64,000 bases of DNA from Strobilurus pachycystidiatus (taxonomy: Eukaryota; Basidiomycota; Agaricomycetes; Agaricales; Physalacriaceae): positions 1,178,001 to 1,242,000 of the forward strand of contig JAHLMK010000018.1 of assembly GCA_019915135.1 (NCBI GenBank), in the 5' to 3' direction. How positions within the stretch are numbered: the first letter of the stretch is position 1; every line of letters starts with the position of its first letter. The position numbers were made by a program, and so were the translations under genes. Under the pieces are notes generated by a model. The model had not been told where the DNA came from. It made no database searches and saw only the letters and a program-made list of their open reading frames with translations. Shown here piece by piece: positions 21,970 through 33,600 of this stretch.

Positions 21970-22375
21970 TCATTTGCTTGACATAACGTAGCCAGTAGTG
22001 TCCAAGATTGCTTTCCCACAGATAGAACATAAACCCTTCTTGTAGGCACAACCTGCAGGGAGCGTCAGATGGAGAGACGAAGAAGAGTACGTACAACACA
22101 CACCATGACAGTACTTCGCCTTGTTCTGGGTGACAGACGATTTACAATCCTTACAACGGCCCTGGTACGGCTGGGCAACGTATATATGTCAGTCAGCCGC
22201 ATCAAACAGATGGAATGTTGCTCACTTGGAAACGGTTCTTGGAGCTTCCTGGCCGGTTTAACAGCTTGTTCTCGCCGACTTTCCGCGACCCGTCCTTGAT
22301 GCTGCTCGAGCTTGCCTGAAATGGATCTGGCGCTGCCACTTTGGACAGTTTCTTTTCACATTTCTTGCAGACCAT
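21970..22375 (-). CDS. CRIPT: CRIPT, cysteine-rich zinc protein
   Basis: CRIPT is a small zinc-ribbon protein conserved in eukaryotes. In animals it was found as a PDZ-domain ligand, and it is now tied to splicing complexes. Three exons: the first encodes MVCKKCEKKLSKVAAPDPF and the basic KVGENKLLNRPGSSKNRFQ, the second PYQGRCKDCKSSVTQNKAKY, and the third GCAYKKGLCSICGKAILDTT and GYVMSSK. The four CxxC pairs expected of the family are all present (CKKC, CKDC, CHGC and CSIC). I start at the ATG directly before VCKKC, which matches the family; an in-frame upstream ATG at 22447 would add an unconserved 24-residue leader. Confidence 0.93.
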
Positions 22376-23087
22376 GGTATGCGACGAGCAGGCAAGTTGA
22401 CGGTCGGAAGCAGAGGACGGTGTGGAGCTGACTACGGTCCGGGTCACGGTGTGACTCCAGCTGACAGTGACAGCTCGACACGGTCAGGCCCTTTTCCAAA
22501 ATTCAAGCACCGCTAAAGTCCGCTAATCCTCGTTTGCAGCAAGACTGGGCCAAATGCACATCATCCGCTTCACAATTGCGCGCAGACCGTCAGAATCTAA
22601 ACAATTGCACTTCATCTACCTTTACGGGGCTCATGGTCTGGCTATTATGTGGTGCGGGACGCGTCCAGGCATGCCCGACGCTTAGGTCAGCTCCGCTTTA
22701 GGCAAGTCGCGCCCCGCCCAATGGATCCTATTGTCGGTAATTGTTTGCTCTCCTCACGCTTCGTGGGCGATCCGTCCGCTCGTGTCCACATATGGTCGAG
22801 TTGACATGGCAGCCAATCTTTCCTCATCAACGCGGGTCGGCACCCTCACAAAAAGCCTTGTTCCTCACAATGAGCCGCCCTATCGACCAACAATTTTCCC
22901 GAGTCCTCAGCCTCAAGTTTCACCCCCCAAAGACAATGCTGGGGCTTCAGTGCTATGACCTGGCTGGTTGCAATGGTCTTCAGGATCCTCGCGCTCTTTT
23001 ATTCTTTGCAAGGCGATGACAATGACGCGCCGACTATAAAATGTGTCGGTGTCTGGAGAGGATGCATCTACAATTCGACAACGCGAG
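22376..23087. other. Intergenic: divergent promoters of CRIPT and an F-box gene
   Basis: About 0.7 kb shared upstream region of two genes transcribed away from each other. I see no further gene. Confidence 0.5.
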
Positions 23088-24778
23088 ATGCCTCACCATC
23101 GGTATCCTTCGAGCACTGTCGTGCGCCCAAGAAATCTCTACTTCAAGGTGTCCGACGATGTGCTCATCCAGATATTGGAGTTCCTTGATCCCGCGTCTCT
23201 CTGGAAGGCGTCCAAGGTCAGTCAACTACTTTCCTCGATCATAAGCATCGCGCTAAGTATATGCTTTAGGCCCTCACACGCATCCGCCGTCTGGTACGGG
23301 ATGTGACTTCCCTTCGGTATAGCTTTGAACTCGGTCGCTTTGGCTTGAAGGACGGCCCGCTTTCGCACCGCCGTTTGCCGGTCTCGAAGCGCTCGCAGTA
23401 CCTGCAGCTGTACAGACAACATTGGGACATGCGCAGCGCGACTAAAGAGCTCACCTTGACCTTCCGGGAGCCCGTGATAGTGGGAATGTCGGGCCGCCTG
23501 CTCTTTCATATTCAACCTCACGGAGTCTTTAACCTGCTTAACCTGTACGAGCTTCCGTCACCCAGATTGACGATCCCCCTCACCCAACCGGTCGCGCACC
23601 AATGCCCGCATGCCGAGGATATCGCTATTGACCAGGTCCAAGGCTTGTTGATGACTGTTCATTGCCATATGTACGTGTAAAATGTCCAGCCTTCATCACA
23701 AAATCTCATAAGTACAAAAAGCAATAATCCCGAGAAGCATGTTGCCCTCAACGTCCACTTCAGGGATATGCGTACCAGGAATGTACACCCGCAGGCTTTC
23801 GCACCCGAATACAACATCAATACCCAGGTCTCCGGTCAGGTCATGAAGATCGGTAGTACGATATGCGGGGCAAAGGTCCTCATAGATGTGATGTTTGTCG
23901 GGGGAAAGATCATGCACCTCCTAATGAATTGGCACTCTTTTCAAGCTCGGGTACGTTCCTGTCGTCTCACTTTCCCTAACACAATCTCACAATGCTCTTT
24001 GCAGTGGCTGAAAGAGCTGGATCTCCATTTCATGGACGAAAGGACCCTTTTGGGCCTTACCAAAGCACCAGATGGCACGCCATATCTCTCCGTTTACGAC
24101 CTTCAGGATGTTATGACAATGGCCGTCAAAGGGCATTTCGTGCTTCCGACGGAATGGGGCGGCGCAAACAAAGTCGAGTTTGCCAGCAGCTCATCGCCGC
24201 GGTGGGACACCAGAGTTCCCTCAAACGCGTTTTTCACGGTCGCCCCCGAACAGAATATGCTAGTGATCGTCACAAAGGCAAACCACCAGGGAGTGGGCCA
24301 AAAGTGGCTTTGCGTCCCCGAAAACTTCTTCAGATGGATGCCGAGGAGGAAGGCTACCCAAGTGCCTTGGAACGACTGGAAGCATGCTTGTCGACCCATC
24401 ATGAATATCACGCCCAACACGAACATCGTCACCGGCCCGTACACTGTGGGCTGCCGCGCGATCTACGTCGACTACCACGAGAAAGTCCGACGACTATGCA
24501 TCATAGATCTCTCCCCATGCCACAATTTGGAGTCATCGATTGACTCGAGCAAAGGGCAACACGAAGAACGACATCGCAAAAGTGGAGAGTATCTTGTATC
24601 TCGCCGCACCGTTCCCCCACAGGTGTATGATATAAAGGTGACCGAAGATAATGTCTGTCTTTTATCGGTGAGTGCCATCTATTTTCTGCCTCGAATCTTC
24701 CTAACCGTCTCGCCGCAGTTTGATAAACAGCAGGCTGTAAGGACTTGCCAGGTGTGGACGTTTGGAGCGCCACCTTGA
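23088..24778 (+). CDS. F-box protein
   Basis: Five exons (23088-23216, 23270-23670, 23764-23950, 24005-24667, 24719-24778). The N-terminal F-box reads KVSDDVLIQILEFLDPASLW and continues KASKALTRIRRLVRD across the first intron. The rest, about 430 residues, resembles the beta-propeller-like C-terminus common in Agaricomycete F-box proteins: RDMRTRNVHPQAFAPE, GSTICGAKVLIDVMFVGG, LGLTKAPDGTPYLSVYDLQD, FTVAPEQNMLVIVTK, TVGCRAIYVDY and RRLCIIDLSP. It is probably an SCF ubiquitin-ligase substrate adaptor. All introns keep frame and have GT...AG ends. The start is the first ATG in the frame that reads into the F-box; an overlapping ATG at 23041 is out of frame. Confidence 0.82.
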
Positions 24779-24882
24779 GCTCGGCAAGCTTTACGGCGAG
24801 GACACGAGAGTGCCTTGCGGCTGGTAGTACTGTGCGGATCCCAATTATGTTGTGTAGCATATTGAGACTGTGAATAACATAC

Positions 24883-25647
24883 CTATGCCCATGTTAAGAC
24901 GATCCAGATAACCCACCGCCTGCGCTCCTTTTCATCCTCGTTTTCGGCTCGTGTAACGTCCCAATCCCTCGTTTCGTGACCATTAGCCTCCATCTCGATC
25001 GCCTTGGCGATTTTGAAGCCAGCTAACACGACTGTCTTGAAGAAGGATTCGATAGTGTAGCGCCCCGTGTGGAGGCCAACAACCAGATGGGCCTCCGAAG
25101 TTTGAGAGGGTTTCAAGGTGAGAGACAGGGTGTCGATGAAGAGGGAATGGAGATCTGGATTCCAGAGCGTGTCTGCAGCGACGACTACGTCGAACTTCCC
25201 ACCCAACTTGGTCGTGTCGTCCCCCCAACCATACGCGACAGCGTGCGCGTTACTGTGTGGATTGTTACGCGCCACATTATCCGATAACGTCGCGATGAGC
25301 TCGACGTCTGGATAGTCGCTGATCACGACCTCGACGTGGGGATGTGTTTGAGCGATTGTGATGCCTGGAAGCCCCGCTCCTGCGCCCAATTCGAGGACAC
25401 GAATGGGGGTGGATGGGAGTCTGAGAAGGGGCAGATGATCAACCAAGAAGAGGGAGGAGGCCCATATCGAAGAGGCGTGTAAGGCCCAGTTAGCTGGCTG
25501 GGTGTCGGGAGTCCACAGGTTGATAGGTTGTCCGTTGGGAGGAGTGTAGGTGAAGGCAGCACCAGCGGAGGACAAAGTTATGGGTTCATAACTGTACAAA
25601 GTTTTAAGCGACCCCGACAGAATGTCTTCTGGATCCTCTGAGCACAT
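24883..25647 (-). CDS. Family-16 protein methyltransferase (EFM7/METTL21-like)
   Basis: Single-exon AdoMet-dependent methyltransferase of 254 aa. The upstream block is NLWTPDTQPANWALHASSIW, a feature of this group. Motif I is VLELGAGAGLPGITIAQT; VVISDYPDVELIATLSDNV is the acidic AdoMet-ribose site (SDYPD); KFDVVVAADTLWNPDLH is motif IV. Members of Pfam Methyltransf_16 methylate lysines or N-termini of translation factors, or other proteins; the yeast relative EFM7 acts on eEF1A. The exact target here is inferred only. The gene converges on the preceding F-box gene with about 100 bp between them. Confidence 0.82.
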   Translation of the reverse strand: MCSEDPEDILSGSLKTLYSYEPITLSSAGAAFTYTPPNGQPINLWTPDTQPANWALHASSIWASSLFLVDHLPLLRLPSTPIRVLELGAGAGLPGITIAQTHPHVEVVISDYPDVELIATLSDNVARNNPHSNAHAVAYGWGDDTTKLGGKFDVVVAADTLWNPDLHSLFIDTLSLTLKPSQTSEAHLVVGLHTGRYTIESFFKTVVLAGFKIAKAIEMEANGHETRDWDVTRAENEDEKERRRWVIWIVLTWA

Positions 25648-25802
25648 TCACTGTGGTGGTTCAGAATGAAGACGTAGATCGCCTTTTTGGGTGAGATATC
25701 TCGGCTTTGGCCGCAGAAACAGCATAAATTAAGACACGAAAGCGAGTACAGTACGGTTGATGTTACACGACACTTGCAAGTAAAACGACTAAGTAGAAAC
25801 AG

Positions 25803-27367
25803 TCAAGGGATCACTGGTGATAGAGGCACTGGATTCCGAGCAGCGTAAGGTCTTTGCCTGGCAAGAAAATCTCCTGATTCTTCTTGCTCTCCGTTGTTAT
25901 TGTCTTCGGTATTGATCTTGATAGCAGTCTAGATAGGGTAGTCAGAGTCCGCAAACTGATAGTAGGCCATCCGCTAGAACTCACATTATCAGTGCTACTG
26001 CGGTCCTCCGCTTCATCGGGGTAGCGAGATACTCTTGTATTGATCGTTTCGTTTCGTCCTCTGCTCAGCCGGTGTACGGGTGACGTTCCTGTGGCAAAGT
26101 CGACGTTGAAGGACATGGAGACTGATGATAGTGAGTAGTCGTCTGTAGCAATCTCAACGCTGCGTCCTCCAACGAATCTAACGCGCGCGTTGAGAACCTG
26201 AGTGACTTGTGAGTGTTTGACACATGGAATGTCGGGTTGACCTACCACCAGCAGACTGTTAGAATACAGCTTCGATAAAGCTATAGATGGTGCAAGATGG
26301 TAATTGTTGTGTTTATAAACGAGGAAGAAGATTAGATCGAGGAGAGCAAAGGTGGCGCAAACAGCTCTGCGTAGAGGCGATTGGAAAGAATCAGCATACA
26401 GAGAAAACGCAACAGTAGAAGATACACACCCTGTCTCGATAGTGAGTCGCACAAATTTAGCCAAGATCACATTCGTTGAACGAAAACCCGTTCTTGACAG
26501 ATTGAGGTAGTAAATCATACTCATAGCGATGATGACATCGCAAAAAGCCGTTCCAGCGAGCCATATCTGATTTGAGTTAGATTTGGGGATACTCGTGGCA
26601 TGTGAGGGGGAAACGCACCGACGTGACGACTTTATTATGAGATTGGACCTTGGAGAAGACACCGAGGTAGTGGGTGGATATACCCGCGTAGATTCCCGCC
26701 GTTCCTTGCGTCAACGATAGCTGAAGATGCGTGAGAATGTCACCGCTTGAAGGGGTAGAGAAGCCTTACGGCAAGTATGGACCCACATATGTACCATCTT
26801 CTGCTAAAGATCCATATGCGCCATGCAAAGAATGCTTGTGCGAGCATGCTGACTGAAAGAAGCCCAATCAATCGACAATAGACGTGCAAAGATCAGAGAC
26901 GCACTGATTGAGCCGAGGGTAGGCACACTAAACCACAACCATCCCACATTATCGAGGTCCGCCATGTCCCCCCATCCCGTCCCGAAATTCCGAAAAGCGT
27001 CTCGCGTCGCAAGGACAGTCTGTAGAAGCTCGAGGACGTATGCAGTGACAACAATACTTTTTGACCACCAGCGGTCTTTTGGAAAAGCGAGGTAGTATAT
27101 GTCTAGCCAAAGTCGTTAACATTGGACTGATCGCACAAAGATGAGGTAACCAACATGCTTGAACTGTAAGGACGCCGAACAGTCCCCAGTTGAAAAAATG
27201 TCCCAGTAGCTAATGGACCGTTTAGAAGGTGGGGCTCTTGTGATGTGGTCCGCTTACAAGTGGCCCTGTTCTGTCGGCGACAGCGGGTTAGCCTCGTCCA
27301 GGACACAAGGATGAACCACTAACAGTCTACCGATATCCACAGGCGGAGCGGAGGACGAATCGGACAT
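25803..27367 (-). CDS. DUF6534 seven-helix membrane protein
   Basis: A family largely confined to Agaricomycetes, of unknown function, with a receptor-like seven-helix layout. After a short N-terminus (MSDSSSAPPVDIGRL) the helices include LLGHFFNWGLFGVLTVQ, SIVVTAYVLELLQTVLATRD, VGWLWFSVPTLGSI, SMLAQAFFAWRIWIFS (the family FxxxRIW hallmark), SILAVLSLTQGTAGIYAGI and IWLAGTAFCDVIIAMSMIYY. The conserved DUF6534 core is FVRLTIETG, RRAVCATFALLDLIFFLVY and LAPSIALSKLYSNSLLVVLN, followed by a hydrophilic tail. A last intron after SSTDN removes an apparent alternative C-terminus; I read TAIKINTEDNNNGEQEE and the stop at 25803. There are many small exons and those between 26700 and 27300 are approximate. 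Confidence 0.85.
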
Positions 27368-27658
27368 CGTCCACAAAGCAAGATGAAGGAATGGACGAAG
27401 GAAAGACAGACAGAATTTAGGTGAGCACCACAGGAAAGTTCAAAGGGTCTCCATAGGGTTGCAGAGACGTCCGATCATAGAAAACATCCAGGGGTCCACT
27501 GATGCGCTAATCGTTGGGCGCTGCGCAACAAATATATTATGATGCATGCTCGGTGCGACGCCGGTAGGTATGTACCTTAATTTAAGACAAAGGGTAGATA
27601 GTATGAGTACAAACGTCGTGCAAGATTGGTGAGATTACGCTAAAACAACTAAGTTAGA
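27368..27658. other. Intergenic: DUF6534 promoter and 3' flank of DNMT5 gene
   Basis: About 290 bp without a gene. It holds the upstream region of the DUF6534 gene, and its right end is the 3' flank of the methyltransferase gene. Confidence 0.5.
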
Positions 27659-30600
27659 TCAATTCTTTGCAAGTTCCTCTTGCTCTTTCTCCACTTGACG
27701 TTTGGTATAGATATCTTCGTCGATGGTGTTCTTGGTAACGAAGCGATGGACGTGAACCAACTGCGTTTGCCCGTACCGCACCAATCGACCGACCGCCTGC
27801 GTCTCGCAAGCCCTGTATATCTCCTTCGACGGGGCAAGCAGCGGCGACAGAAAGATGGCATGGTTGGCGGAGGTCAAGTTCGCCCCGCTTGCGCTCTCGT
27901 CCATGACGTTCAGAAGCAAAACACGCTCCTTGCTGTTGTTCTGGAACGCTTCGAGATTCTTACTCTTGACTGTCGCCGTGCCTTTGATCTCCAAATAAGG
28001 GATCTTGTTGTAAGCGAAGGCCTCGCCAACTTTCTTCATCAAGTCAGGGAACTGAACGAAAACGAGGACGCGTTCATCACCGCCGATGCCATCCCTAGAA
28101 AAGGCAAGATCAGTAACGACAGTAAGCGGCGTCAACAAGGAACTCACTTGATCAGCTTGACGACACGTTCTAGCTTCATTCCAAAGTGTCGTCCCTTGTC
28201 TCGAGCCTCATCATCAACACCGAGGGTTTCCGCATTGACGATGTTGACAGCTCGGGCGGCACTCTTGCAGAAACCAGAAGCAGCATAGACGCACTCCTCT
28301 GTGCTTGCACACGAGTTGACACATGAAAGGCAGCCCATATGTCCACAAGAGGATAGGACTGCAACGTCAGAGACCGGCAGACTTTTCCGACCGCATTTAG
28401 GGCAGTCAACGTCAGGGGGTGTCTCCCGTTGCTTCTGAAGATCTCGCACGACCTTGAAGTACCGAAGTGACCGAACACGACCGACAAGCTCCTTGGTCAG
28501 ACGACGGATCTCGTGTGTCCTCTCCCTGTGCTCCCAGACCGCGGCTGCGACCTTTTCTGTCAGCTTGGTGTCGTCCTTCTTGGTCTTGGCTTTGACCACA
28601 CCAACACCAGCCTCGTCCAAGGTTTGCCGAACAATCTCGATAGCTTCCCGATCCTCCACGCCCTCTTCGCTACGGCAGATGCGAATCCATTCGTTGAACA
28701 TAGACTCGTTCGGGACGTGAGTGAGGGCTTTCTCGCGTTTCATGCCCTCGAGAACCGCTGAAAGCAACTCGGCTTTGCACTCCTCTAGTTGGTTTTCGCG
28801 CTCCTGGACAATGATGTCGCAAGCCCTCATAGCATTGCGCTGACCGTCGTCATTATCGTCCTGGTCCTTCTTCTTCTTGCCCTTCTTGGGCTCGTCCGAC
28901 GCGACGTCAAGATCGAAATGAGAACAACGTTTGAGTAGGGCCTCCTCTGCCGACCTGCAAATGATGAGAATCGCAGAGTAGCAAGAACCTTGTTTAATAC
29001 TGACTTGCTATCACCCAAAGCCTTGGCGAGACGCTTTTCTCGGTCACTTTCCGTCTTCTTGCTCTTCTTCATAGTCATGTCGAGATTGCGGAGGTAATGC
29101 TCAAGTTCCAAGTAAATGGCTCGCTCGGCAGCAGGCAAGTCGATGTCAACTATTTCCTCTTGCCATGGGATTTCGTCGATCTCCGCAATATTCTGAAAAT
29201 CCGGTCAGAGAAATGAATGCACAGGCATGGGACCTGCTGACCTGACGGACGAACTGATCGAGGAAAGTTTGGCCCAATTGATGTCGATGAGCGTGCCATT
29301 CGAGCGTGTGCACCTCTCGGAAGGAATGGAACTTCTCCACGTCTGAAATGGAATCAGCCGGGTGGATATATTTTTACAAGTCCCGTTACCTGTCTGCTCC
29401 CTTCTCCTCCGTTTGACTTCGGTCGATTGGCCTTCACCATCATCGTCCACACCCAAATGGATGTCGAGGAAAGCAGCAATGGTCTTGAGTGCAGCAAAGT
29501 CGTGAATTGGTGGGGTACCCGAGAGGACCCAGCGTCGCGAAGATGTGAGCCGAGTGATGAGCGCATGGGGCTTGCCGTCCAAGTACGTATATTCATCAAC
29601 AACGACTCGAGAGAAATGGAACATCTCGAATGGAGGAGCTTTCATCTGCGTCCAGTCATTGCGGACTGGCTTAGATTCGAGTTTCCAGGGGTCAGAATCA
29701 ACGCGCTTCTGTCGTTTTGCTGGTTGGTCTCCGTCAGTCTTCGCCTTCCGCTTTTTGGATTGAGTGCTCGCAGCATCCGATTCGTCGACGTCCATGGCAG
29801 CATCATCATCAGAGGATGCAGCAGAGGACGATGCAGACTTTTTCCGGGATGGTTTGGGCTTCGGCTTCGGTTTTGGCGCTGCCTTCTTCACAGCTTTCCT
29901 CTTTTTCTTGGGGACATCGTCCTCGCTGTCGTCCTCGGCTTCTGAGGAAGAGTGCACGGTGTCTTCGTCCTCTTCCTCGTCTTCGTCGGCGTTCTCCTCA
30001 CCTGAGGAACCCATCGAGAAGTCTTCATCATCCGAAGTAGCGCGCTTAGACTTGGACTTCTTCGTCGCCTTTGTCGGCTTGGCCTTCGACTTCGACTTCG
30101 AGTTCTTGGGCTTTACTTCCTCTTCACTTTCTTCATCGTCCGACATAATGATCACTGCTTTAGCGGTCTTGCGCCTGGGACGACGCTTTTCGGTCTCGGA
30201 AGCACTATCATCCTCGGCCGCAGAGGAGGAAGGAGCGGCGGTAGATGACGGTGAGGAGGAAGCATTGGTTCCTGTCGGGCGGCGGAGGGGTATGACAACT
30301 TCGACCCTATCGCCTCGAGGGCGTATGTTGGATGGACGTTCGGCTGGCGGAGGTGCGGGAGCAGCCTCCTTTGCCGCTTCTTTGCGATCTGCCGCGTCCC
30401 GATACGATTTGCCCTTGAGTCGCTTTGACTGAACGGCCTTGGCGATGCGCTCCTCCTCTTCCTTGACTGTGAAGATGTTAGATACGAGGTTAAGAGTATG
30501 CGTGAGCACATACGTCGCTTTTGCGCATCGTGAATCTCCTGCATAACAGCTTGGGAGCCATCGTCCTGAAGGCGATCGACTTGGCCTTTCATGGCGACAA

Positions 30601-33600
30601 GGATCTTTTCCAAGACGGCATTGAAATGTCTTCCCTCCTTTGTCGGCAGTTTGCCAGCTCCAGATAGTAGCTCAAGGTTCTCGAGATATACATTGCTCTT
30701 GAAGATGTTCGAGGCGACGACAATATAGTCAGCCTCCATGAAATCCTCGACGGTGACCGAGTTCAAGTTCGAAACGGTCGCCAGCTGCACGACCTTTTTT
30801 CCCTTCTTCATGAACTTCCGCACCTCCGACTCCCATTGGCGGGTAAGATGAGGCGGAACGATGACGAGCGTGCCCTTGATCGAGATTTTGCCCGGAACGC
30901 GACCCAGCTCCTTGAACTCTTTGGCGACATCTTGGGCAGTGCAATCCGTCAGAGCTAGCGTGATCGCGGTTTTTCCATAACCGACTTGATCGGCAAGAAC
31001 GCCTCCACGAATATGGACGGGGCGTTGAGCACGTCCCTCGGCACGCCACCCCAAAGCAGCCAAGACGCTCTCGGAGATCTCCTCCTCTATGAAAGGTAGG
31101 GCCTTTCGAGACTCCTGCTTGATCATCCACTCCAGGGAACGCAGCTGCTCGACGCGAAGTGGCAGCTTGAAGTTGGGTGGCTGAGCATGCTCAGAATCGT
31201 TCTTGTTGCTCAAAATCTGGAACTTCGGAAGGTCGATGTAGACAGACGGCGTGAAGTTGGTGTCAAGTTTCCAGGTGAGATTAGGCGCCTCGGTACGGCG
31301 TGCGGCTGGAAGACGAGCCAGGGCGCGATGGAGAAGGGAAGGAATGTTGACGCCAATACGCACGCGACCAACGCTATCATCAGTCAGCTTCAGCTGGGTA
31401 ACGAAGGGGCTGGGGCGACTCTTAAGGCGACGTTCGTACTCCCCAGCCTGAACTGGATCCTCGATGGGCAGAATCTTCTTCCCAACCTGCCGCCATTCGA
31501 TGCTAGGAGGCTTCGGAGAGCACCGTTCACAGCTACAGCTCATGTCCTCGAGATGAGCATCTTGCCATGAGTTGACATTTCCACCAACGTCGCGAACGCG
31601 CTCCAAGACCCATGCAAGCATCTTGAAGGTCCCTCTCTCGTGAACCTTGTCAATATCCTTCCAATCCCCTCGAGTCCATCCAACCGCCGCCTGTTCTGTC
31701 AACGGCACAGAGCATGTCAAAAGAGCAGTAGCACTTCGGCAAGCGTCACCAGAAGTATCGATCTGGAGCGTGTCTCCCGGAACCGCGAACATGGCATTCT
31801 CAATCTTCGACGGCTAGAGAGACGTTTGAGCAAGGAAGAACGCAGACCGCAAAAAGTAACATACAGTCAGAGAGACGTTTTCCGACGCCACCCATTTGCA
31901 ATGGAGACGACATGTAACCTTCTCGCTTCCCTGTTTGTCGCTTTGACGCCAGCGTGAATCGAGCTTGGCGATGATAGGCCTGGATTCGCCGTACTGGTGG
32001 CGACGTCTGCTGATGGAAAACACGAAACTGTCATCAGAATCGTTCGTGCGGTGAGGGTCCAAGAGCATGAACAAGGGTGGCAAAGCCTCATTTTCGATGC
32101 ACCGCTTGTGCAGAGCGCCATTCGCAGTCCCGCACTGCTCGAACAGAGTGTAGACTCCAGAAATATCGCGATCGAGCTGTTTGACGTCCTCATCCGCAAC
32201 GGTCACCTTGATCTGAGGGTAGACCATCTTATCCTTGAATTCAGCCTGCGTGAGTCCGAGCCGTGCTTCCCACGAAGGAGCAAGTTCTCCCTGACCCTCG
32301 ATTGTGACCGCAATTGATGACAGGTAAGGGAGCGCAAACTCCCATCGTCCCTCCAGCAGACCTCCCTGGCAGGTAAATCGTCCAACCGGAGTCTCGAGTA
32401 ATTGGCGAATTTCCGCATTAGCGGGCTCGGCCTTCAAAGGCTTCGCAAACAACCGCCATTCTGGCTGACGGGGGTGCAAGAAGAGTTCGAGAGTCGCATC
32501 CGGCGACTCGTACATGACACTCCAGATTTCCTGTCGCTTAGGCTCCACAAAGCGCAAGTCGGATCGAGCCGCGCGAAGAGTAGCAGAACGCCAGTCGAGC
32601 CAGCGCTTCTCCGGGATGTCGACATCAGCAGCCACCTTCGCGGCGTCGATGCATTCTTCTGTGATGCTTGGGAAGGAGATGGACATGGGAAGGATGGCCT
32701 TCAGCGTATTGGCGAAGTCAGATGGTGGCATCCGGGGATTGAGGGTGAGGTCGATGGGTTGGGGTCTGTGCTCTGGTCGACCACCGCACTTCTTACAGAA
32801 GGGTGTCCCACAATCTTCGCAGCGCAGGAGTTCACGGGCGGTCATGTCGATCCGCCCCTCACATTCGCACAGTCGAGCACTCTTCTCAGCGCTGATGAGC
32901 AGCTCGGAAAGAGAATGAACTCCTGAAGCGTCGAGATGAAGTGGGTGTGCGACGAGAGAATCCTCGCCGACGATGCGGTCACCAGGAGCAATGACCTCCG
33001 TGGGCTGATCCACCTGCATGGCGGCATCATCAACTTCTTCATTAACTTGAGTTCCCTTCTTTGACTCGTAGCTCTCCAAATCGTCGCCAGCCTTGAGCAG
33101 TTTCCTGCCGCAGACTAGAGCTGCTAAGATGCAGGCACCCACGACCGTGGTCGACATGGCGTTGCCTGCAAGGTCTGCAAGCTGATCCTCAGTTTCCCGA
33201 GTCAGAAGCAGCTTGTCCACAGGCAGCCCTTGCATCGAAAGCGCCTCCAAGCCAATCATAGGACCTCCTCGGTTGGTGATGTAGGGGATCATGGACGGAG
33301 TCAAACAAGGACATATGCCGACCTTGCTTGAACCAGTACTTCTGTCCACGTTCTGCGACAAGTTCCACACCTGTCTGTGGAAGGCATCAGTCGCGGGACT
33401 TCAGGATATATGAATAGCTTACGTCTTGTACGAAGGATCAATACCCTTCTTCGCGTCTCTCAACAGACTGATGTCCATCAGGTCCCATACACGTTCGACC
33501 TGACCAATACCCCAGTCGTTCCAGGCAAAGTCTGGTAATTTACAGAATCCTCCTGGAAAGAAATTAGAACTGGTGAATGATACCAAGTCGAATGGTGAAC

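Noticed and set aside
25803..27367. STE3-type pheromone receptor
   Set aside because: It has DUF6534 signatures (LAPSIALSKLYSNSLLVVLN) and not those of STE3.
29764..30432. 222-codon Ser/Ala-rich plus-strand frame
   Set aside because: Shadow of the Ser/Asp/Lys-rich insert of DNMT5 on the minus strand.
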